From: Puniceicoccales bacterium
GTDB lineage: Bacteria; Verrucomicrobiota; Verrucomicrobiia; Opitutales; UBA953
Assembly: GCA_031284845.1 (NCBI GenBank)
Contig: JAITXH010000096.1
Location: 1-11,838 of the forward strand
Direction: 5' to 3'
Length of the DNA: 11,838 nt
A program made the translations under genes and the position numbers. Shown here in pieces: positions 6,259 to 11,838 of this stretch (within the stretch, counting starts at the first letter, position 1; every line of letters begins with the position of its first letter). A model generated the notes under the pieces. That model did no database searches. It was not told the DNA's origin and was given only the letters and a program-made list of their open reading frames with translations.

Positions 6259-7830
6259 ATGGAAAAAACCTTTGCACTCCTGACCTCCGCCCTCTTGCTC
6301 ACCGCAGCAAATCTGGCCGCAGACACCCCACCCACATCAGACTTCAACGCCACCGCCTCCCCCAAAGGCGCCGCCGTCTTCCAGCCCGATTGGAAAAACA
6401 TCGGCGAACACTACCAAATCCCCGAATGGTTCAAAGACGCCAAGTTCGGCATCTTCATCCACTGGGGCGTCTATTCCGTTCCCGCTGCCACCAACGAATG
6501 GTATGCACGCAACATGTATCAACACGGCACGCCCGACTTCAGATACCACGTCAAAAAATACGGCCCGCAGAATAAATTCGGCTACAAAGACTTCATTCCC
6601 CTCTTCAAAGCCGAAAAGTTCGATGCCACGGAATGGGTCACCCTCTTCAAAGAAGCCGGCGCCAAATACGTCGTCCCCGTCGCCGAACACCACGACGGCT
6701 TTTCCATGTATGACAGCGCCCACAACTCCTGGAACGCCGCAAAAATGGGACCCCAAAAAGACATCATCGGCCTCCTCAAAGCCGCCACCGAAAGTGCCGG
6801 CCTCGTCTTTGGCCTCTCCACGCACCGCCTCGAAAACAGCTTCTTCTTCAATGGTGGCATGACCTTTCCCTCCGATGTTCGCGACAAATCCATTGGACTT
6901 TACGGATTCCGCCTCCCCGGCGACCTCCCCGGCAAGCCCAAAGGCGTCAAATACACCCCCGCCGTCAGCGAAGATTTCCTCAAGCACACCCACGAGCTTA
7001 TAGACAAATACCAGCCCCAACTCATTTGGTTCGATTGGACGGTTGACCACATTACCCCCGCTTTCAACAAATTCCTGGCCTATTATTACAACAGTTCCCT
7101 CGACTGGGGAAAAGGCGTCGTCGTCAACACCAAGAAAGGTTACCCCAACAACGTCCAAGTCTCCGACATCGAGCGTGGCGCTTCAAAGACCATGATGAAA
7201 TACGCATGGCAAACCGACACCTCCGTCGGCAAACACTCATGGGGCTACACCCGTTCCGAAAGTAACAAGCCCCCCCGCCAGATCGTGCGCAACCTCGTGG
7301 ACATCGTCTCCAAAAACGGCAACCTTCTTCTCAACATCGGCCCTAAACCCGATGGCACCATTACCGAGGGACAGAAAAAAGTCCTTCTCGCCATCGGCGG
7401 ATGGCTCAAAGTGAACGGCGAAGCAATCTATGGTACGCGCCCGTGGATAAAGTTTGGCGAAGGCCCCGCTAATAGCAAATCCGGCGCATTCTCCGACGGA
7501 CGTGAAACCACCTTCACTCAAGAAGACATCCGCTTCACCACCAAAGGTAACGTCCTCTACGCCATCGCCCTCGGCTGGGGAGACTCCATTCTCATAAAAT
7601 CCCTCGACAAGAAAACGCTCGCCGACGCCAAACTCCTCGGCATCACCCTCCTCGGGAACGACGGGCAACTCCAGTCGCAGCAAACCGACACCGGCTTGCG
7701 CGTCACCTTCCCCGGAAAACAAGTCGGCGACTACGCTTACGTCATCAAACTCACCTTTGATAAACCCGTCGGCGCCCACATCGAACCGGAGTGGGTAGAT
7801 TTGCCCTTCGTCCACGGCGACCCAAATTAA
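6259..7830 (+). CDS. Secreted alpha-L-fucosidase, glycoside hydrolase family 29 (first copy)
   Basis: A 523-residue enzyme expected to release terminal L-fucose from glycans by a retaining mechanism. It opens with a Sec signal peptide (basic start, hydrophobic ALLTSALLLTAANLAA), so it acts in the periplasm or outside. GH29 landmarks are FGIFIHWGVYSVP at 63-75, the EHHDGF motif with H144 and H145, THRLEN after the next strand, and QLIWFDW with D259 as the expected nucleophile. NLLLNIGPKPDG near residues 355-366 closes the catalytic barrel. A C-terminal beta-sandwich follows (from about 400), with YAIALGWGDSILIKSL. The ATG at 6259 is chosen because the signal peptide starts there. It is a close paralogue of the next gene, with a differing loop before the nucleophile. 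No carbohydrate-binding module is visible. Substrate could be mucin, plant xyloglucan or algal fucan. Confidence 0.93.
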   Translation: MEKTFALLTSALLLTAANLAADTPPTSDFNATASPKGAAVFQPDWKNIGEHYQIPEWFKDAKFGIFIHWGVYSVPAATNEWYARNMYQHGTPDFRYHVKKYGPQNKFGYKDFIPLFKAEKFDATEWVTLFKEAGAKYVVPVAEHHDGFSMYDSAHNSWNAAKMGPQKDIIGLLKAATESAGLVFGLSTHRLENSFFFNGGMTFPSDVRDKSIGLYGFRLPGDLPGKPKGVKYTPAVSEDFLKHTHELIDKYQPQLIWFDWTVDHITPAFNKFLAYYYNSSLDWGKGVVVNTKKGYPNNVQVSDIERGASKTMMKYAWQTDTSVGKHSWGYTRSESNKPPRQIVRNLVDIVSKNGNLLLNIGPKPDGTITEGQKKVLLAIGGWLKVNGEAIYGTRPWIKFGEGPANSKSGAFSDGRETTFTQEDIRFTTKGNVLYAIALGWGDSILIKSLDKKTLADAKLLGITLLGNDGQLQSQQTDTGLRVTFPGKQVGDYAYVIKLTFDKPVGAHIEPEWVDLPFVHGDPN

Positions 7831-7846
7831 AAACAAACAAAAACAA

Positions 7847-8115
7847 TTTTTTCATCCACGAATTTCACAAATTTCACGAATTAAAAAACAATTAACACGG
7901 GAAAACTTATTTCGCTCTATTTAACCACGGATTATATGGATTTTATAGGATAAAAGGATTTGTTTTATTGTATCCTTCTTCGTGAAAGACGTGTTGAGGC
8001 ACATCTTTTTATCTAAAAAATATCCGTGTAATCCGTGGTTAAAAACGAAGTTTGTTTTTTTATTCTTTTTTGCCAAAATAATTCGTGAAATTCGTGTAAT
8101 TCGTGGACGAAAAAA
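7847..8115. repeat. Nested inverted repeats between the fucosidase genes
   Basis: The 327-base gap contains two nested inverted repeats. The outer pair, 7847-7883 and 8079-8115, matches at 34 of 37 positions and is built from short direct units resembling ATTCGTG and its complement TTTCACGAA. The inner pair, 7921-7941 and 8022-8042, matches at 19 of 21 and is built from AACCACGGATTA-type units. AGGATA (7947-7952) and TATCCT (7971-7976) add a small central stem. The whole piece could fold into one long arm. No T tract of terminator type follows the outer stem. There is no reading frame, so it looks like extragenic palindromic repeat DNA rather than a gene; only the first 16 and last 42 bases of the gap lie outside it. 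Confidence 0.8.
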
Positions 8116-8157
8116 TGTCTCTTTAGTTTTCCAATTTTATTTTCTCCCAAAAGCATC

Positions 8158-9717
8158 ATGAAAACAACACTCGCACTCTTCACCGCCGTCTTGTTCGGCA
8201 CCGCCCCGCTCTTCGCGGATGCTCCCGCTAAGCCCGTCGCCACCGTTGCCTCTCCCAAAGGCACAGCGGTCTTTCAGCCCGATTGGAAGAACCTCAGCGA
8301 GCACTATCAAATCCCCGAATGGTTCAAAGATGCCAAGTTCGGCATCTTCATCCACTGGGGCGTCTATTCCGTCCCCGCCTATGACTCCGAGTGGTATCCG
8401 CGAAACATGTATGTGAAGAGCAGCAAGGTCTGGAAGCACCACCTCGAAACCTTTGGTCCGCACGATAAATTCGGTTACAAAGACTTCATCCCCCTCTTCA
8501 AAGCCGAAAAATTCGACGCAGTCGAATGGGCCGCCCTCTTCAAAGAAGCCGGTGCCAAATACGTCGTTCCCGTCGCCGAACACCACGACGGTTTCGCCAT
8601 GTATGACAGCGCCCATAATCCCTGGAACGCCGTCAAAATGGGACCCAAGAAGGATATTATTGCCCTCCTGAAAGCCGCTATCGAAAGCGAAGGGCTTATC
8701 TTCGGCCTTTCCAGCCATCGCCTTGAGAACAACTGGTTTTACAACGGCAAACTGGACAAAACCGGCCTCTTCAAAGGCAAGCTCGACTTCCCCTCCGACA
8801 CCTTGGACAAGACCATTACTCTCTACGGGCAACGTCTCGCCAGAGAGGGTTACAATGCCGCCGCCTCTACAGACTTCCTCGCGCACACCCGCGAACTTAT
8901 AGACAAGTACCAGCCCCAGCTCATCTGGTTTGACTGGTCCGTCCACCGCATCCGCCCCACATTCAACCAATTCCTTGCTTATTATTACAATAATGCCCTC
9001 GACTGGGGAAAAGGCGTTGTCGTTAACACCAAGACCGGTTTTCCCAACAACATTCAGGTCTCTGACATCGAGCGCGGCAAATCAGCCGTTATGAAAAAAT
9101 ATCCATGGCAGACAGACACCTCTGTCGGCATAAGATCATGGAGCCACGTCAATTTTGAAAAGAATAAAACGCCCCAGCAAATCGTTCATGACCTCGTGGA
9201 CATCGTCAGCAAAAACGGCAATCTTCTCCTCAACATTGGCCCCAAAGCCGACGGCACTATTACGGATGAGCAGAAAAAAGTCCTGCGCTCAATTGGCCAA
9301 TGGCTCAAAGTGAATGGCGAAGCCATTTACGGCACCCGCGTTTGGATAAAGTTTGGCGAAGGCGGCACCAAGGGCACTTCTGGCGGTTTCTCGGATAGCC
9401 GGGTTATCCGCTACAGCAAAGCCGACTTACGGTTCACCTCCAAGGGAGACGCGCTTTATGTCATTGCCCTTGGCTGGGGAGACAGCCTCCTTGTGAAATC
9501 TCTCGACAAAAAGACGCTTGCGGATGCCAAGTTACTGGATGTCACTCTTCTTGGCGCAGAAGGGAAACTTCAATGGGAGCAGACAGACGGCGGCTTGAAG
9601 ATCACCCTCCCGGCCAAACCGCCTTGCGAGTACGCTTACGCTGTTAAGCTCACTTTTGACAAACCCGTGGGCGCACATCTTCCGCACGATTGGGAGGACA
9701 AGTCTTTTAAGTATTAA
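8158..9717 (+). CDS. Secreted alpha-L-fucosidase, glycoside hydrolase family 29 (second copy)
   Basis: A 519-residue paralogue of the preceding enzyme, with the same order of parts: Sec signal peptide (MKTTLALFTAVLFGTAPLFA, likely cut before DAPA), FGIFIHWGVYSVP at 61-73, EHHDGF at 141-146, SHRLEN, the nucleophile D259 in QLIWFDW, NLLLNIGPKADG, and a C-terminal beta-sandwich (YVIALGWGDSLLVKSL). Long blocks are identical to the first copy, so this is a tandem duplication. The main difference is the segment between SHRLEN and the nucleophile: this copy adds a KLDKTGLFKGKL insert after FYNG and lacks the proline/glycine-rich stretch found before TDFL in the first. The region may face the substrate, so the two could differ in linkage or aglycone preference. 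The ATG at 8158 is clear. It is flanked by members of one repeat family. Cotranscription with the first copy is possible. Confidence 0.93.
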   Translation: MKTTLALFTAVLFGTAPLFADAPAKPVATVASPKGTAVFQPDWKNLSEHYQIPEWFKDAKFGIFIHWGVYSVPAYDSEWYPRNMYVKSSKVWKHHLETFGPHDKFGYKDFIPLFKAEKFDAVEWAALFKEAGAKYVVPVAEHHDGFAMYDSAHNPWNAVKMGPKKDIIALLKAAIESEGLIFGLSSHRLENNWFYNGKLDKTGLFKGKLDFPSDTLDKTITLYGQRLAREGYNAAASTDFLAHTRELIDKYQPQLIWFDWSVHRIRPTFNQFLAYYYNNALDWGKGVVVNTKTGFPNNIQVSDIERGKSAVMKKYPWQTDTSVGIRSWSHVNFEKNKTPQQIVHDLVDIVSKNGNLLLNIGPKADGTITDEQKKVLRSIGQWLKVNGEAIYGTRVWIKFGEGGTKGTSGGFSDSRVIRYSKADLRFTSKGDALYVIALGWGDSLLVKSLDKKTLADAKLLDVTLLGAEGKLQWEQTDGGLKITLPAKPPCEYAYAVKLTFDKPVGAHLPHDWEDKSFKY

Positions 9718-9761
9718 AAAGAAAAAACAAAGACGAGAAATGGCATAAGGCGTCTTTTCCA

Positions 9762-9788
9762 TCCACGAAATTAGTGTAATTCGTGGAC
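9762..9788. repeat. Reduced copy of the ATTCGTGG-type repeat after the second fucosidase
   Basis: TCCACGAAATTA pairs with TAATTCGTGGA around GTG, an 11-bp stem with one bulged base (9762-9787). GTGTAATTCGTGGAC at 9774-9788 is identical to 8094-8108 in the repeat upstream of this gene, and both copies are followed by an A run and ATGTC. It is a shorter relative of the 7847-8115 element, placed 44 bases after the fucosidase stop. Confidence 0.7.
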
Positions 9789-9820
9789 AAAGTGGACGCG
9801 GTGCAAAAAAATGTCCCCTC

Positions 9821-9965
9821 GTCTGCATCGGGGGAGCACACGCGAGACGCGTGTGCTCCCCACAAAAAACAATCTCAAATTTCAAATCTCCAATCTCAAA
9901 TCCCAACCAATGTGGGCGGGACGCCCACAGGCACACGCGAGACGCGTGTGCTCCCCGATGCAGAC
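9821..9965. repeat. Second composite REP-like element with terminal inverted palindromes
   Basis: The ends are inverted: GTCTGCATCGGGG at 9821-9833 matches CCCCGATGCAGAC at 9953-9965, and each leads into the same hairpin, GCACACGCG-AGA-CGCGTGTGC. The left hairpin is a perfect 14-bp stem (9831-9844 with 9848-9861); the right is 9 bp (9931-9939 with 9943-9951). A third hairpin, TGTGGGCG/CGCCCACA around GGA, lies at 9911-9929. Between them, 9871-9903 is a degenerate direct repeat of AATCTCAAAT-type units. No gene is present. Because the element lies in the gap between two convergent genes, its hairpins could also affect 3' ends, but they lack T tracts. Confidence 0.82.
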
Positions 9966-9991
9966 GTAGAGCGTTCTCAGCACACTCCCAA

Positions 9992-10016
9992 AATTTTTAA
10001 TTTTTAATTTTTAATT
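9992..10016. repeat. AATTTTT heptamer array overlapping the 3' end of the PEP-CTERM gene
   Basis: Three exact AATTTTT units start at 9992, 9999 and 10006, followed by AATT. The array supplies the last three codons (Ile-Lys-Asn) and the TAA stop (10004-10006 on the minus strand) of the beta-strand-repeat gene. TAA occurs once per unit on each strand, and 7-base spacing puts the three copies in three different frames. Confidence 0.75.
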
Positions 10017-11838
10017 CCTGCCTTCCTGCGGCGCCGCACTGCTGCCAACGCCAATGCGCCTGCTGCGGCGAACAACGCATACGTGCTCGGTTCAGGAACT
10101 ACAGGACGCCCATTCACCAATTGGACACTGTTCTCATTATAAAGGATATCAAAGGCCCACGCCGTCGCAGGTGCCCAAGCACGATTCCCAGAGGAAAACT
10201 GCCCCTCTATTTTGTCCGCCTGAATAATCGTATAAATCTTGGTCGGATCCGGCTCAAATGTGCTGCTCAAGAAGACCGTCAAATCAAGACTCGCGCCGCC
10301 CAAATGAACCTCGTTGTTCACGACCAAGAGGTCATAATCAGTGTCTTCATTCCCTCGGATCTCGACGTAAAACTTCGCGCCAGCCGCAAACTCCACATTG
10401 CCGCCGGCAACCGTGAGCGTCCCGACATTGCCATTGCCGGGGGCTATACCGGCTCCAGCAGCCACGGTCAATGGTGATGCTGTGGAAATCACCCCGTTGC
10501 CGCCCAAAATACCCCCTGTCACAGTCACTGACGTGGCTTGCAAGGTGTTGTTCACTCTGAAACCGCCGCCAGCTACGGTCACCGTATTTAATGCGCTGTT
10601 CGCCATGGTAAGTGTCAGCGTGCCGTTGCCGCGCTTTACAAGGTTGCCTCCACCGGTGAGACCGCCTGTCAAAATCTGATTCGTATTCTGATTGAACTCG
10701 ATGGTGGCTCCGCTGCCGACCTGAATCGCGCCTGCATAATTGCCGTTGCCAAGCCTGCCAGTGACTTCCAGACGACCTCCGCTAATGGCGGTGTCTCCCG
10801 TATAAGTATTGTTTCCGGCGAAGATAAGATCGCCAGTGTTGGATTTGCTCAAACCGCCGGCACCGGAAATCGCGCCGCGGATGATCTGCTCGCGGGTCTG
10901 TGCAAATTCGAGAGAATTTCCTGAGACGTTATTGATAATGTCGCCAGGGTAATTGCCGTTACCCAAAAGCCCGATAATCTGCAGACTTCCGGCAGAGAGC
11001 GTCGTGTTCCCGGTGTAAATGTGGTTTCCGGCAAGTTCCAACCGCCCGGCTCCTGTCTTGGTCAAACTGCCAGTGCCGGAGAACGCAGAAATTCGCGTAG
11101 TCCCATTCGCCTCTATCGTGCCGCCGTTGCCGCCGAGCACCCATGGCTTCGAGTAAGTGTTCGGGGCGAGGCTGAGGGTGCCGCCGTTGAGGGTGTTGGT
11201 GCCAGTGCCAGCAGTGCCGAGGTTGTTATCGTCGCTGATTGCCAAGGTGCCTCCGGTGACGGTCGTGTTTTTGTAGCTGTTCGTTCCGGTGAGGGTCAAT
11301 TTGCCCGCACCGCTTTTCACAAGATTGCCGGGGCCGCTGAGGGTGCCGGACAAGACTTGGTCATCCGCCTGGTTCAATTCCAGATTGCCGTCGTTGCTAA
11401 AGGTGATGGCCGCCGCATAGGTGCCACCGGTGAGCGTGCCATTCACCACCAAGGTGCCACCGGAAACCAAGGTCGGGCCTGTGTAGGGCTGATTGGCGGT
11501 GAGGGTCACCTTGCCGTTGCCGCTTTTTGCAAGTGAGCCGCTGCCGGAAACAACGCCCGAATAGGTGTAGTCGTGGCCGGCACTGCGGTTGAACTCCAAG
11601 GTGCTGCCGGGGGTTGGCAATTCGACGTTGAGCGCGTTGGCCGCACCGTTGCGGATGTTGAGCGAGCCGCCATCGCCAAGGGTTACCTTAGCCGTCGAGC
11701 CAGTCACTTTCAGCGGGGCATCGGATACAACAGAGCCAGCAAAGGCCACCACGCTGTCCGTAATGTTTATTTCGACAAACTCCAAATCATTGTTGAACTG
11801 AATGAGATTTGTGTCGCCGGTGTTCACCTCGAGCTTCC
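10004..11838 (-). CDS. Autotransporter-associated beta-strand repeat protein with PEP-CTERM sorting tail (5' end outside window)
   Basis: The C-terminal 610 or so residues of a large surface protein; the frame stays open through the right edge, so the start and signal peptide lie outside. Numbering from the GTG at 11827, at least five copies of the autotransporter-associated beta-strand repeat occur at about 95-130, 164-197, 250-284, 321-355 and 391-425. Each follows the pattern G-x-L-x-K-x-G-x-G-x-L-x-L, then N-x-Y-x-G-x-T and G-G-x-L. These should form a right-handed parallel beta-helix. A non-repeat domain (about 450-570) follows. The end carries a PEP-CTERM signal: VPEPST at 577-582, a hydrophobic stretch and RRRRK at 598-602. 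In Gram-negative bacteria this is handled by an exosortase; no autotransporter barrel is present. It is thus likely exported and surface-associated, perhaps adhesive or in the matrix, but the ligand is unknown. The stop lies in an AT-rich repeat. Confidence 0.92.
   Translation of the reverse strand, partial: KLEVNTGDTNLIQFNNDLEFVEINITDSVVAFAGSVVSDAPLKVTGSTAKVTLGDGGSLNIRNGAANALNVELPTPGSTLEFNRSAGHDYTYSGVVSGSGSLAKSGNGKVTLTANQPYTGPTLVSGGTLVVNGTLTGGTYAAAITFSNDGNLELNQADDQVLSGTLSGPGNLVKSGAGKLTLTGTNSYKNTTVTGGTLAISDDNNLGTAGTGTNTLNGGTLSLAPNTYSKPWVLGGNGGTIEANGTTRISAFSGTGSLTKTGAGRLELAGNHIYTGNTTLSAGSLQIIGLLGNGNYPGDIINNVSGNSLEFAQTREQIIRGAISGAGGLSKSNTGDLIFAGNNTYTGDTAISGGRLEVTGRLGNGNYAGAIQVGSGATIEFNQNTNQILTGGLTGGGNLVKRGNGTLTLTMANSALNTVTVAGGGFRVNNTLQATSVTVTGGILGGNGVISTASPLTVAAGAGIAPGNGNVGTLTVAGGNVEFAAGAKFYVEIRGNEDTDYDLLVVNNEVHLGGASLDLTVFLSSTFEPDPTKIYTIIQADKIEGQFSSGNRAWAPATAWAFDILYNENSVQLVNGRPVVPEPSTYALFAAAGALALAAVRRRRKAGIKN

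Noticed and set aside
6337..7158. A 273-codon minus-strand frame opposite the first fucosidase, with a similar 277-codon one opposite the second (8137-8970)
   Set aside because: Both mirror the C-ending codon bias of the fucosidases, giving acidic Gly/Val/Phe-rich translations. Presence in both copies reflects paralogy, not an antisense gene.
5799..9965. CRISPR array or composite transposon
   Set aside because: The repeats are palindromic with irregular spacing and no uniform spacers, and there is no cas gene, transposase or clear target-site duplication.
10004..11838. Classical type V autotransporter
   Set aside because: The repeats are of the autotransporter-associated type, but the C-terminus is a PEP-CTERM sorting signal and no beta-barrel translocator follows.

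Overview
The window looks like a piece of a verrucomicrobial chromosome, most likely from Opitutales/Opitutaceae. The pointers are: a surface protein with autotransporter-type beta-strand repeats ending in a PEP-CTERM tail; a Tat-exported Gfo/Idh/MocA oxidoreductase; paired secreted GH29 fucosidases; A/C-rich leaders without clear Shine-Dalgarno sequences before several starts; and gaps full of palindromic repeats. The assignment rests on gene style, because no rRNA or other phylogenetic marker was compared.

Layout. Positions 1-606 hold no convincing gene. A small helix-turn-helix (HTH) protein (607-948) follows, closed by a terminator with A and T tracts on both sides that can also serve the convergent minus-strand pair dus and bfn (1106-2254 and 2280-2729). 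bfn is divergent from rsmG (2849-3517). A Tat-signal oxidoreductase (3574-4908) comes next and ends in a strong intrinsic terminator, and an inositol-monophosphatase-family gene (5034-5789) follows. These are core or housekeeping genes plus one accessory enzyme.

The second half is accessory. Two tandem, clearly paralogous secreted alpha-L-fucosidases (6259-7830 and 8158-9717) are separated and bordered by repeats: a palindrome mosaic at 5799-6069, nested inverted repeats at 7847-8115, a reduced copy of the latter at 9762-9788, and a second palindrome composite at 9821-9965. A minus-strand PEP-CTERM beta-strand-repeat protein (10004 to the window edge, 5' end missing) closes the window. The fucosidases should release L-fucose from host, plant or algal glycans outside the cytoplasm. 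The beta-strand protein is probably cell-surface. No regulator, transporter or fucose catabolic gene lies next to them.

I see no CRISPR array, tRNA, rRNA, transposase or recognisable defence system, and no gene cluster I would call a new system. The most interesting signals are in the DNA itself: an in-frame palindromic insertion inside dus, two composite palindrome elements whose hairpins share the core GCG-RGA-CGC, repeats flanking the duplicated fucosidase, and an AT-rich heptamer array that stops translation in all six frames and supplies the stop codon of the PEP-CTERM gene.
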